Assembly: GCA_002753135.1 (NCBI GenBank) | Contig: PDZV01000032.1 | Span: 1 to 46,104, forward strand | Direction of reading: 5' to 3' | Length of the DNA: 46,104 nucleotides | DNA from: Magnetococcales bacterium WMHbinv6 | GTDB taxonomy: Bacteria; Pseudomonadota; Magnetococcia; Magnetococcales; Magnetaquicoccaceae | Part shown: positions 38,060 through 46,104 of the stretch, in pieces | Layout: every line of letters starts with the position of its first letter | How positions within the stretch are numbered: position 1 is the stretch's first letter | Program-made: the position numbers and the translations under genes | Notes under the pieces: generated by a model | What the model saw: the letters and a program-made list of their open reading frames with translations, nothing else | What the model was told of the DNA's origin: nothing | Database searches by the model: none

Positions 38060-38512
38060 GGTAAAATCCTTTGGATGGCGGGTGATGAGGGATCAACCTT
38101 GCCGTATCATCTCGGCCAGGCGGTGTGAACGCATGCCGACCTGTCGCGCCCAGAGGCTGTTCAACATGGCTTCGGCGGCGCGATCGTATTGGGCTTGCGC
38201 GAGCTGCCCCAAGAATTGTTTGAAACCCTTCAGACCGGGAACGCCGAGATTGAAAGCCATGTTGACCAACACCATCTGGCGGTTGGCCGACAGGGTGTCG
38301 AACAACGGTCCCAGGGTTTGGTCTCGTTGAATTTCGGCGATGGTTTGCAGTACGTCATCTTCCAGGATGGTGTCTGCAGCCCGTGGGGAGATGGGGCGGG
38401 CGTCCAGATTGTGACCGACGCCGATGGTGCGGTGGCCGGTGCTGTCGGTGTACATTTGCAACTTGCAGCCCTCGTCAATCTTGAGTGTAAGCGGTGAATT
38501 ACCCGCGTATCT

Positions 38513-40141
38513 TCAGTTCGTTGACAAGCTGGCTTTATCGACGTTCCACGGGAGGAGATTTTCGTAGTCATCCACCGTTGCTGCAGTGGGCAACTGGGTG
38601 AACAGATAGCGCAGGTAGGCAAACGGCTCCAGGCCGTTGGTCTTGGCGGTTTCGATCAGGCTGTACAAGTTGGCGGAGGATTTTACGCCGCGCACGGAAT
38701 CGGAGAAGAGCCAGCCCTTGCGCCCGATCACGAAGGGGCGGATGGCGTTTTCAACGGCGTTGTTATCAATTTCCAGCCGACCGTCGTTCAGATAGCGGAT
38801 CAATCGCGGCCAGTGACCGAGCAGGTAGCCCAAAGCGACCCCCAACGCTGTTTTGGGTGGAACAGTCGGGACGGTTTTATTGGCCCAGGTTTTCAATTCA
38901 TCCAGGATTGGTTTGGCATGCTCTTGCCGCCTTGCGTGCCGTGTCTCAGGTGACGCCTGCTTTTCTCGCAGATCCTTTTCGATGGCATACAATCGTCCGA
39001 TCAAAGCCAATGCCTCACCGGCTTTGCCAGGTTTTTTCCAACCACCTGTGCCAAGAGCCTTGATGGACTCATCAAATTTGCGTCGTGCATGGGCCATGCA
39101 GCCGACATGAACGATGTCTGGATTGGACGCGACGGAGTGATACCCCGTATAACCATCCGTTTGCAGGTAGCCTTTGAAACCCAGCAGCAATTCTTTTGGA
39201 ACGACTCCAGCCCGACTGGCATTGTAATCAAAAAGGATGATCGGTTTATCCGGTGGTCCCCCCTTTTGCACCCACATGTAGGATTTGCTGGTCGCCAATC
39301 TGTCAGGTTCTTTCAATACCTGTACAGTCGTTTCATCCATTTGGACAACGCCGTAATCCAACAGATGATCCCGAAGCAGATTGACAAGCGGTTGTACTGC
39401 TTGACCGGCCTTGATCATCCAGTTGGCCAGGGTACTGCGAGGCAGGTCAATGCCAGCCCGTACCAACATTCCGCTCTGCCGATACAGTGGCAAACCATCG
39501 GCATATTTGGCAACCACGATATGCGCCAACGTGGACGCCGATGCCATCGCCTTCGGAATAATGCGCGGTGGCATGGGGGTGGTCTTGACCCCTTGATGGC
39601 AATGGGGACAACCATATTTGACCTGCACATTCCGGATTACCTGCACCTTAGCCGGAATGATGTCCAACTGCTCGCTGTACTCCCGACCGATTTCGACCAG
39701 GGTTGATCCATCCAAGGCACAGACCTTCTCTGCATCGGTCAGATCGTGAACAATATCGATTCTTGGCAAATCGGATGGCAAAGGCTTGCGACCAGGTTTT
39801 TTCTTTCTTGGTTTGGTGCGTTGCGCAGGGGCCTCTTCTTCTGCTTCGTCCGCGTCAGATGATGTCGCTGCAGTGGTCTCTGCTTCATCAAACAGAGACG
39901 GTTGCCACATACCCATGCAATCCACCTCAGGAGTCTGCCTTCCGCTCTTCTCGCTGGATCGACCAAACCGTTTCGCGGTCAGAATATTCAGTTGACCTCG
40001 CAAATACGCCGCAATGTGTTCGAGCTGGACGTATCTTCTTTCCAGCTCTTTATTATCGTTCGACAAGGAAACGACCATCTCCCGCAGGATGATGGGGTCA
40101 TTTGGCAACTCAGAAGGGAGGAGGTTTGTGCGCGTATCCAT
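38513..40141 (-). CDS. tnpC: IS66 transposase TnpC
   Basis: 542-residue DDE transposase. An N-terminal leucine-rich helix precedes a basic region (RKKKPGRKPLP). A Cys2-type zinc motif (YGCPHC) follows. Catalytic Asp residues lie in VVQMDETTVQVL and LQTDGYTGYH, and the Glu in EIDNNAVENAIRPFVIGRK, followed by the IS66 C-terminal domain. It starts 33 bp after the tnpB stop. Confidence 0.97.
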   Translation of the reverse strand: MDTRTNLLPSELPNDPIILREMVVSLSNDNKELERRYVQLEHIAAYLRGQLNILTAKRFGRSSEKSGRQTPEVDCMGMWQPSLFDEAETTAATSSDADEAEEEAPAQRTKPRKKKPGRKPLPSDLPRIDIVHDLTDAEKVCALDGSTLVEIGREYSEQLDIIPAKVQVIRNVQVKYGCPHCHQGVKTTPMPPRIIPKAMASASTLAHIVVAKYADGLPLYRQSGMLVRAGIDLPRSTLANWMIKAGQAVQPLVNLLRDHLLDYGVVQMDETTVQVLKEPDRLATSKSYMWVQKGGPPDKPIILFDYNASRAGVVPKELLLGFKGYLQTDGYTGYHSVASNPDIVHVGCMAHARRKFDESIKALGTGGWKKPGKAGEALALIGRLYAIEKDLREKQASPETRHARRQEHAKPILDELKTWANKTVPTVPPKTALGVALGYLLGHWPRLIRYLNDGRLEIDNNAVENAIRPFVIGRKGWLFSDSVRGVKSSANLYSLIETAKTNGLEPFAYLRYLFTQLPTAATVDDYENLLPWNVDKASLSTN

Positions 40142-40174
40142 GGTTTGTAATATACCATAACCATGCGGTAATTG

Positions 40175-40534
40175 CTAGGAAATACAAGAATATTGCAGCG
40201 TTTTATGCGGTTTGAAACGGGCAATATCATAGCCGTCCAGCAACCAGTTGAGCTGTTGTCCGCTGATCATTTCCACCTTGCTGTCCGTGCGTCGCAGCCA
40301 GTGAAAACGCTCCTGCTCCAGTCGCTTTTGCCAGAGACAAAAACCATTGCGTTCCCAATAGAGGATTTTGACTTGATTCCGGCGCTGGTTGCTGAACACA
40401 TATAAGGCTGCAGCAAAAGGAGACAATCCCAAACCAGCCTCAATCAGCGCGGCCAGTCCGTTGATCCCTTTGCGAAAGTCAATCGGTTCCAAACAAACGT
40501 ACACTTCCAGTAGATTGTTGGCAGGCCTCATCAT
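40175..40534 (-). CDS. tnpB: IS66 accessory protein TnpB
   Basis: 119 residues from the ATG at 40534, which overlaps the tnpA stop (ATGA). It has the family core VYVCLEPIDFRKGINGLAAL, ALYVFSNQRRNQVKILYWERNGF and a C-terminal DGYDI-like end. Required for efficient IS66 transposition. Confidence 0.96.
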   Translation of the reverse strand: MMRPANNLLEVYVCLEPIDFRKGINGLAALIEAGLGLSPFAAALYVFSNQRRNQVKILYWERNGFCLWQKRLEQERFHWLRRTDSKVEMISGQQLNWLLDGYDIARFKPHKTLQYSCIS

Positions 40535-40872
40535 GGCAAGGATGCCACCAGGCGAAGCAACGTTTCCACCTGTTCCAACCGACCATCCATCCATTCCACG
40601 ACCGCACCATTCGGAAACAAAATTCGGAACGGAGTTGGTGTGGAACCGGGCAACACAACCAGCTTCCTGAACCGAACTCGCCTTGAACTGCCTTCCAGCA
40701 TCCCTCGATCAATCAACTCCCGACGCCACCAATACATGGCGGCCAGACTCAACCCCTGTGCTTCAGCATACGACTTGATCGTACCGGATGTTGTCTGGCA
40801 TCGCTGCCAGTGCTCAAGCCAAAATTGTTGCCTCTCGCTCACCCCTGCTTTGTCGATGACTTTTGCGACCAT
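40531..40872 (-). CDS. tnpA: IS66 accessory protein TnpA
   Basis: 113 residues from the ATG at 40872, with GGGAGG 5 bp upstream. N-terminal helix-turn-helix-like part (FWLEHWQRCQTTSGTIKSYA, AQGLSLAAMYWWRREL) and a C-terminal strand-rich part (RILFPNGAVVEWMDG) typical of IS66 TnpA. Overlaps tnpB by 4 bp. Confidence 0.94.
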   Translation of the reverse strand: MVAKVIDKAGVSERQQFWLEHWQRCQTTSGTIKSYAEAQGLSLAAMYWWRRELIDRGMLEGSSRRVRFRKLVVLPGSTPTPFRILFPNGAVVEWMDGRLEQVETLLRLVASLP

Positions 40873-41093
40873 TCCAACCTCCCAAAAAAGTGTTTTCCGG
40901 GATGGTCTCATCATTATGAATATATGGGTACCCTGGGGAGAAATGGACGCTTACTCTTGAGTTGGGCTTTGAGGGTACCGAGTACGAATTTGTAGCCGGG
41001 CATGGGTGACTCCTGTCGACAGGGGTTGATCCTGCCGACAGGATAGAGGGGGTGGTTTGCGGATGTGTAGCTAACGGATGTTAGCAGGTGGGG

Positions 41094-42338
41094 TCAAGGC
41101 AATAAAAACTGGCTTGTGGTGGGAAAATCAGCAATATATTCCGATAAAGTACAATAAAGTGATTTTAACTGTACACTGGCTTGGAATGTCAGGTCCGAAA
41201 ATACCCATGCTGTAAGAGTCATTCCCAACCATGTGCTGAATATAAGATATTTTAATATGCGCAAGTTGCTGTTATACCTTTTTTCAAGGCCGGAAAAAAT
41301 GTCTTCTACCTTCTCAAAAAGGGTGGGGTGTTGATTTTTGTACCTGTCACGTCTCTGCCGCATTTCTTCCCATACAGAGTGCAGGGTATGACGCTGATTG
41401 TATACCAGAACCAGCATCATGCAGCCAAAAATAAGCGATCCAACCATTATTGAACAGTTTTTCCATGTAAACCCGTTTTTATCTTCCAGTTGTCCACCCG
41501 CCAGTAACAGAGCAAGAGGAACAGCGAGAAACTTATTCTGAATATCTGACAAGACTCCATTGAGTTTAACCATATATTCCATTTTTCTTTCTTCTAACTC
41601 TTCTCGCGCTTTCTCAAACGAAAAACCACTAATAAATACTTGGTAATTATTGTTAACTTTATCAAGTATTTCATCAGATAGATCCGACATGCGGACAAAG
41701 CGTTCTTCAGGCAATATGTTTTGTAAAGTTTCGCTCAATACCGTCTTCAAGATGGTAAGAATTTGTTTACGATGACGCGAAGTGTCATGATCATGATTAA
41801 GTGAAGTGTCGAGTAATTTGCGTAAGGCTTGAGCAGCTGGAAGAGGTCGTAAATTTGTTACCTCGTATTTTATCACAATTTCTGTCTTAGCTGGTTGAAA
41901 AAAGATGAATTTCTGATTCTTCCCTTGAGGTTGGGTATGGTCTGCTACTTCTCTCAGAACAGAAACCAAGGATAAAATATCAAGATAGTGTTGCGCTGTC
42001 TCACAACTGCTGCCAGCATGATCTGAATACAGATAACAATCACTTTATATATAGAAATCAGCAGGTTTTTCAGTTTGATGGGGGGAGTAACTAAAAAATT
42101 CTTCCCAATCTTTTGCGATGAAGCCATGAAGGATAGATCTCGGCACCTCCAGTAATATTTTATCGTTTTCACAAGGAGTCTTAAGAACATCAAGTTCTTG
42201 GAGTTGTGTTAGGAGGTTGTAATATTCTGTATACTTTTTGTTGATGCGGCCAGAAATAGTTTCTCCTTCCCACTGTATGTCTTCAAGCAGTCGGATCATA
42301 TCGGCGCAAACAGGTACCTTGCGCGTATTATCGTTCAA
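41094..42338 (-). pseudogene. Membrane protein partner of NA37, interrupted by one TAA codon
   Basis: A single frame of 415 codons from the TTG at 42338 (overlapping the NA37 stop, with GGGGA upstream) to the TGA at 41094. One TAA at codon 98 (42045-42047) interrupts it. The 97-residue first part is helical (LLEDIQWEGETISGRINKKY). After the stop the same frame is open without a break, and 25 codons later has a possible TTG at 41969. The second part has a helical region (about residues 200-270) and three hydrophobic segments (FLAVPLALLLAGG, CSIMVGSLIFGCMMLVLVY, YLIFSTWLGMTLTAWVF). It may be a nonsense mutant, two cotranslated genes, or a readthrough product. No family recognised. Confidence 0.6.
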
Positions 42339-43342
42339 CTTTCATTCCCCAATTGCTGGATCCATTTTTCCGGGAGATTGGTAAAGACAAGCACTGTTTC
42401 ATTTCCTTCTTCCCTTAAAAATACATCTTTGTTCAGAAGAGTTCTATCAAAAGACAGAGCCACCCCATTTTTTTCTAATTTGAAAACTTTAAACCGTCGA
42501 AGCGCTTCCCTGTCGGGATCGAAACTGCTGTTCAGTCCAATCTCGTCGGAATTGGCAAAAACAAAAAATGCCGTCGGTTTTTCTTCACTTACCAGTGACG
42601 ATAGAGTTTCCAGGTAAACTGGTTGCTTTTCTCTGCGCTTGTCCTCGCAATAAGAGTATATCTTTCTAATGACTTCGCCTGTCTTTTCCTTGCTCATCTC
42701 TTCCTGAGCGCAGAAATCTATAATTGCTTGTCGTAACTTATTGGTTTGGTCACGGGAGTCGCTGTACCCATCACAACCAATGAATTCAAGAAAATAATCC
42801 GAAATATCACTGGTTCCCCTCCCTTTAACGAAAGAGAGATACTGTTTGTCGGTGTGTTTCGTCCAGAATGTAATATTTAATCTTGCAGCAAAGTGCAAAT
42901 GTTTGGTGTCCAGATGGTGGATGTTATTGATTGTTAGGTCACTCTCGTTTACCGCTGTACCTGTCACATCCTTCAGCGCGACAACCATGAGAAACTGGTT
43001 GGGTTCTTCCTGGTACAGAACAAACAAAACATAGCCGCCGGTTGCCAGATGCTCTTTGTTGATGATGCCTTCAAAATGCTCCATCGCATCAGTTGTAAAC
43101 TTCACAAAATCGTGTTCGTTTTTCAGGAACTTTTCGACCATCCCTTGGAAAGGGTAACTGGCTTTTTTCTTATTGAATGTCCCACGGGATTTGCCTGTTT
43201 GCTCGTAGGCTTTCCGCAAGTCGTTCATCAGAAGCTCCAGCGCATCGGAACTGACAGCCAACTCTTTGTCTCGTAACTGCAACTTGGCTGGTTGGTATCT
43301 TTCTTTTTTGATGCGGTGGATGATGGCGTGTTCCAGTTTCAA
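42335..43342 (-). CDS. NA37/YejK family nucleoid-associated protein
   Basis: 335 residues from a TTG at 43342, with AGGAGG 8 bp upstream; this equals the length of E. coli YejK (NdpA). Family segments seen: LKLEHAIIHRIKKE at the N-terminus, GGYVLFVLYQEEPNQFLMVVAL, INNIHHLDTKHLHFAARLNI, YLSFVKGRGTSDISDYFLEFIGC, and VIRKIYSYCED. The frame is open 46 codons upstream, with no family similarity there. The base composition is visibly AT-richer than the pilus region, suggesting transfer. It overlaps the start of the membrane-protein gene by 4 bp (TTGA). DNA binding is a family-level inference. Confidence 0.88.
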   Translation of the reverse strand: MKLEHAIIHRIKKERYQPAKLQLRDKELAVSSDALELLMNDLRKAYEQTGKSRGTFNKKKASYPFQGMVEKFLKNEHDFVKFTTDAMEHFEGIINKEHLATGGYVLFVLYQEEPNQFLMVVALKDVTGTAVNESDLTINNIHHLDTKHLHFAARLNITFWTKHTDKQYLSFVKGRGTSDISDYFLEFIGCDGYSDSRDQTNKLRQAIIDFCAQEEMSKEKTGEVIRKIYSYCEDKRREKQPVYLETLSSLVSEEKPTAFFVFANSDEIGLNSSFDPDREALRRFKVFKLEKNGVALSFDRTLLNKDVFLREEGNETVLVFTNLPEKWIQQLGNES

Positions 43343-43693
43343 CGTATGATCCTCCTCTGATGATGAGAGGCGATCTCTATTGCCTCCCAGTTTAACCCCT
43401 CTGCACCCTTCTGTCAGCAATATATTACGGCGACAAGCAAGAAACTCCCATGACACAACACCGCCATACGTGATGACCAAAGATCTTGATTCAACGTTTG
43501 TAGCAGTAGATCTGTTGGTGTGTCAAAATCTTTTTGTCGGGATTTTTGGTGTGATAGATCTGGGTGATGGGGTTGGCTGATTAATGACAACTGGCGGGAT
43601 GATCTGGCAGCGCAGGAAAGACAGGCGAAAAGAAAGGGGGTGGGGAGAGTATTTGACACCATTCTGGTGGTGTCACCAAAATGGTTTGTCTGC
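43343..43693. other. Intergenic stretch with a small repeat
   Basis: 351 bp without a supported gene, upstream of the NA37 gene. It holds the NA37 SD and, presumably, its promoter. TGTCAAAATCTTTTTGT at 43521-43537 is an exact copy of 44262-44278 (the KDFD codons of the 112-aa protein), so a decayed copy of that gene's tail may lie here. Confidence 0.45.
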
Positions 43694-44074
43694 TCAATGC
43701 GGGAAGAAGGATTTGAGAATCAGGGCGATGACGCCGCCGACACAAACGGCCATACCCCACTTGAGAGGGGCGATTTCGGCGGTCATGCGCAGCTCAAGCT
43801 CTTTGATATCGCGCTTCAGTTCGGATTTTGCTTCTTTGGCATCCTGTTTCAGTTCCAGGATGTGCATATCTATTTTGTGAAGGTCGGCCACGTCGGCCTT
43901 GGTGGAAAGCTGCCCTTCCAACTCCTTCAGATCCCGCTTTGCCGCCATCTCTTCAAACTGATTGGCGTGGGTCTCCTTGATGGCTTCAGAAATGGCCTCG
44001 GCCTGATTCTCCGGGATGCCTGCCTCCTTGAGACGGCGAACAAACTTGAATGTGTCAAAGGTAACAGCAATCAT
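43694..44074 (-). CDS. DUF1640-type coiled-coil membrane-anchored protein
   Basis: 126 residues. An N-terminal helix (IAVTFDTFKFVRRLKEAGIP, then ENQAEAISEAI) is followed by a long coiled coil (about 45-100) and one C-terminal membrane helix (GMAVCVGGVIALILKSFFPH). This is the CCDC90/DUF1640 layout. GGAGAG lies 8 bp before the ATG. A frameshifted paralog with matching upstream and downstream flanks is at 16706-16995. Function unknown. Confidence 0.82.
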   Translation of the reverse strand: MIAVTFDTFKFVRRLKEAGIPENQAEAISEAIKETHANQFEEMAAKRDLKELEGQLSTKADVADLHKIDMHILELKQDAKEAKSELKRDIKELELRMTAEIAPLKWGMAVCVGGVIALILKSFFPH

Positions 44075-44226
44075 GGTGGTCTCTCCAGAAGGAACATTGA
44101 CTGGCTTCAGAGTACCAGCAATCTGCCTGCAACATCAACAAGAAAAGGTCACCTCACCTTTTGCCTCCCGATTATCGCCAGTGCGAAAGCCTGACAGCCT
44201 CCTGCCGTCAGGCTGCTTCCCCGATT

Positions 44227-44565
44227 TTATTTCGCTTCCTGTAACAGCCACTCCGTTGCTCTGTCAAAATCTTTTTGTGTGATGTCCTGAATGCGACGGA
44301 TGTTCAGGGTAATTTTCAGCTCGGACCAGACTTTTTGCCGGGTTTTGCCACTGCGTTCGGCGGCGCTGTCGGCCAGGAGGGTGAGTTGTTGGCGTTGCTC
44401 GGTGGTGATGGGTTGGGATCGGTGCATCTGCCATACGACTCCTGCCAACACCAGCACCATTCCGGCCAGAGTGATGAGCAGAAAAGTGTTGGTGCGGACA
44501 GTGCGGTGCAGGTGTTTGTTTTGAATGTGGTCCGAAACGTGGGCAGATTCAACAAGACTGGGCAT
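44227..44565 (-). CDS. Small membrane protein with ORF6C-like C-terminus
   Basis: 112 residues. A polar N-terminus is followed by one membrane helix (about 29-50, LLITLAGMVLVLAGVVW). The C-terminal about 40 residues (KTRQKVWSELKITLNIRRIQ, then DITQKDFDRATEWL) resemble the ORF6C/phage antirepressor tail pattern (WxxLxxxFGVxxYxDIxxxxFxxAxxYL). A GGAGTC-like SD precedes the ATG at 44565. Family resemblance is by eye only. It is 153 bp upstream of the DUF1640 gene on the same strand. Confidence 0.55.
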   Translation of the reverse strand: MPSLVESAHVSDHIQNKHLHRTVRTNTFLLITLAGMVLVLAGVVWQMHRSQPITTEQRQQLTLLADSAAERSGKTRQKVWSELKITLNIRRIQDITQKDFDRATEWLLQEAK

Positions 44566-44652
44566 GGTTGACTCCTCTGGTACGGGTTTAAGGTACTCTA
44601 TTTATCGTCAGAGGAGGTAATATTGTTAAATTTTGTCAAATGTTATCGATAG

Positions 44653-44925
44653 TTATCTGTTGTTGGCGCTCATCCCGAACAGTTTGGCGACTGTGTACGG
44701 GATGGTAAACACTCCCTCATCCAGGGCACGCAGCATGGCCTGGCGCTCTTCGGGTGTACTCTTCATGAAAGCCGAATAAACAATATCCGCCTTCATCTTG
44801 AGCGACACATCCTTCCTTTCCCGCTCCAGAATGGTTTCCACAACATACATCGCTCCCACCACCTCCTGGGCGACTTTGTCAGGGTTGCAGCCAGAGGATC
44901 TGTTGCCGGTCAGGATGTACTGCAC
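44653..44925 (-). CDS. 90-residue protein of unknown function
   Basis: Starts at a GTG with a perfect AGGAG 5 bp upstream, which supports translation. The sequence is mostly helical (ADIVYSAFMKSTPEERQAML, RALDEGVFTIPYTVAKLFG) and has no membrane segment. No family recognised. The IS630 element begins about 40 bp upstream of the start, so its native promoter may have been displaced. Confidence 0.6.
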   Translation of the reverse strand: MQYILTGNRSSGCNPDKVAQEVVGAMYVVETILERERKDVSLKMKADIVYSAFMKSTPEERQAMLRALDEGVFTIPYTVAKLFGMSANNR

Positions 44926-44965
44926 GTCAACTCCTGCATCAGATATTCCAGAAAGATACGCACTA

Positions 44966-46103
44966 CTTATTCCATTTCTAAATCATTAATGCTATAATGT
45001 GCGCATCATTCATCTGCTGCTATAGGTGCGCACATGGCGAGAACCGCAAGTGGAATCAAGGTATTGGAGCAGGCCAAAACGTGTTTGGCCAAGGCCAAGA
45101 CGGTGGGAGAATTGCGACAGGCCCAGGCTGTTGTCTTGCCGCTTGAATTTGGCTTGTCGATACCGCAAACGGCACAAGCTTTGGGGGTTTCAACGAGATG
45201 GGCGTGCCAATTACGGACACGATTCATCAAGGAAGGTGGGGTACCGTCGCCGGTCGGTGAAGGACGTGGCGGCAGACGACGAGAAAACATGACTCGCGAG
45301 GCAGAAGCGGAATTTCTGTTGCCATTTTTTGAAAAAGCAAAGGACGGCGGTATCTTGGTCGTTGGGGAAATCAAATTGGCCTTGGATGAACGTCTCGGCC
45401 GCAAGGTTGCCCTGGCTTCTGCGTATAACCTGCTGCACCGTCATGGGTGGCGCAAACTCGCCCCTGACAAACGTCACCCACAGTCCGACCCCGTGGCGCA
45501 AGAGGAGTGGAAAAAAACTACCAAGAAACCATTGCCCGCATTGATCAGGAGTGGTCGGGAGAAGGAACCATCCGACTGATGTTCATGGATGAAGCACGTT
45601 TTGGGCGCATTTCCGACACCCGATCTTGCTGGTGTCCAAAACCGTTCCGGCCTGTTTGCCAAGCTATGCTGACACATCAGTACACCTATGCCTATGGCGC
45701 AGTATCGATCAAGGACGGCGAGTTTGACAGCCTCATGCTTCCATACGTCAATGGAGCGTGTACGCAACTCTTCCTTGACGAGGTGGCTCGACGACACCCG
45801 ATGGATCGGATTGTCATGGTCATGGATGGTGCAGGATGGCATAAGAATCAATCGCTTGTTCCTCCAGATAACATGCGCTTGTTGTTTCTCCCGCCCTATG
45901 CTCCTGAGCTCAACCCGGTTGAGCATGTGTGGGATGAACTGCGTGAGAAATGGTTCCATAACAGGGTTTTTGAGAGTCTCGAAGCACTTGAGAGACACCT
46001 GGAATCAGCACTCCTTGCCCTGGAAAATGATCGTGACCGTATCAGATCAATCACGGCATGGCCGTGGATAGTTAATGCACTTTTGATTTAGAAATGGAAT
46101 AAG
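44966..46103 (+). mobile_element. IS630-family (Tc1/mariner-like) element
   Basis: Terminal inverted repeats CTTATTCCATTTCTAAATCA are identical at both ends (from 44966, and as complement ending 46103). A TA precedes the left end (44964-44965), as expected for TA-targeting IS630 elements. The last base of the window (46104) is the T of the presumed second TA. About 1138 bp, with one transposase read through a frameshift. Confidence 0.9.
45034..46091 (+). CDS. IS630 transposase, two frames joined by a -1 shift
   Basis: Frame 1 (45034-45579) has the N-terminal HTH part (LSIPQTAQALGVSTRWACQL). Frame 2 (from about 45507 to 46091) has the DDE catalytic part: LMFMDEARFGR, VMVMDGAGWHKN and LPPYAPELNPVEHVWDEL. 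A run of seven A residues at 45511-45517 lets the ribosome slip back one base, joining WKK to NYQETIARIDQEW. The joined protein would be about 350 residues, normal for IS630. AGGTG lies 5 bp before the ATG. Programmed frameshifting is known in IS630 elements; decay by mutation is the alternative. Confidence 0.85.
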
Positions 46104-46104
46104 T

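Larger units (their letters stand above)
38487..40954 (-). mobile_element. Complete IS66-family element
   Basis: 2468 bp bounded by inverted ends GTAAGCGGTGAATTACCC (left) and GTAAGCGTCCATTTCTCC (right, complement). The 8-bp sequence TCTTGAGT flanks both sides perfectly (38479-38486 and 40955-40962). It encodes tnpA, tnpB and tnpC in the standard IS66 order with overlapping starts. All three frames appear intact, so it could be active, and the perfect target duplication argues for a recent insertion. Confidence 0.97.
38093..41003 (-). pseudogene. Phage lysozyme (GH24) gene interrupted by IS66
   Basis: The two halves are 40963-41003 plus one target-site copy, and 38093-38486. Joined, they give exactly 145 codons: 144 residues beginning MPGYKFVLGTLKAQLKIDEG. 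The reconstructed protein has the T4-lysozyme-type catalytic set Glu19, Asp28 and Thr34 with the same spacing as Glu11, Asp20 and Thr26. AGGAG lies 6 bp before the ATG at 41003. In the present state Glu19 is encoded with no usable start nearby, so the enzyme is lost. Confidence 0.93.

Noticed and set aside
41954-42193. Alternative minus-strand frame bridging the TAA in the membrane-protein gene
   Set aside because: Its product does not continue either flanking protein; the in-frame continuation across the TAA is far more coherent.

Overview
The window looks like chromosome of a motile Gram-negative proteobacterium. It carries a chemoreceptor, an MSHA-type (type IV-like) pilus assembly locus, large c-di-GMP and phosphorelay signalling proteins, and housekeeping genes (uvrB, purA, nfo, mobA). 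The mix of large sensory proteins, DUF1640 coiled-coil proteins and MSHA genes would fit a magnetotactic Magnetococcales-like lineage. That is an impression only, since no marker gene is present. No rRNA, tRNA or CRISPR array was seen.

Core part, left half (1-15.8 kb). A NIT/CZB chemoreceptor faces a convergent minus-strand group, mobA - tail-anchored coiled-coil protein - Lys-rich protein - nfo. Next come a 33-aa membrane peptide, an H-NS family gene with a strong terminator, and a DgcZ-like zinc-sensing diguanylate cyclase. A roughly 314-bp snap-back repeat follows. Two divergent paralogous metallophosphoesterases come next, the second running into uvrB. purA has its own good promoter and is followed by mshI, a pilN-like gene and mshJ.

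The pilus locus is split. About 10 kb separates mshJ from mshL. It holds a higBA toxin-antitoxin pair between short direct repeats, a frameshifted DUF1640 gene, a truncated ORF, and two very large minus-strand signalling genes (a hybrid histidine kinase and a dCache-PAS-GAF-PAS-GGDEF-EAL protein). The pilus genes resume with mshL, mshN-like and mshE. mshE keeps the MshEN c-di-GMP-binding motifs and runs directly into a DnaJ-TM-Sel1 protein with 17 repeats. The diguanylate cyclase, the GGDEF-EAL protein and the c-di-GMP-binding pilus ATPase suggest a local c-di-GMP/pilus theme.

Accessory part (34.2-46.1 kb). Here lie a truncated PD-(D/E)XK transposase-family gene, a UPF0175/PIN toxin-antitoxin pair, an orphan MNT nucleotidyltransferase beside a cluster of AATCGGAA repeats, and a Mu-like prophage remnant (dam-type methylase, com, virion morphogenesis gene, lysozyme). 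The lysozyme gene is cut by a complete IS66 element with a perfect 8-bp target duplication. Next to it is an AT-richer operon of an NA37/YejK nucleoid-associated protein and a membrane protein whose frame is interrupted by one TAA codon. An intact DUF1640 gene, a small membrane protein with an ORF6C-like tail, a 90-aa unknown protein and an IS630-family element follow. The window ends inside the IS630 terminal repeat or target site. This arm is an integration hot spot and plausible defence island, and the NA37-membrane pair is the best candidate for an undescribed system.
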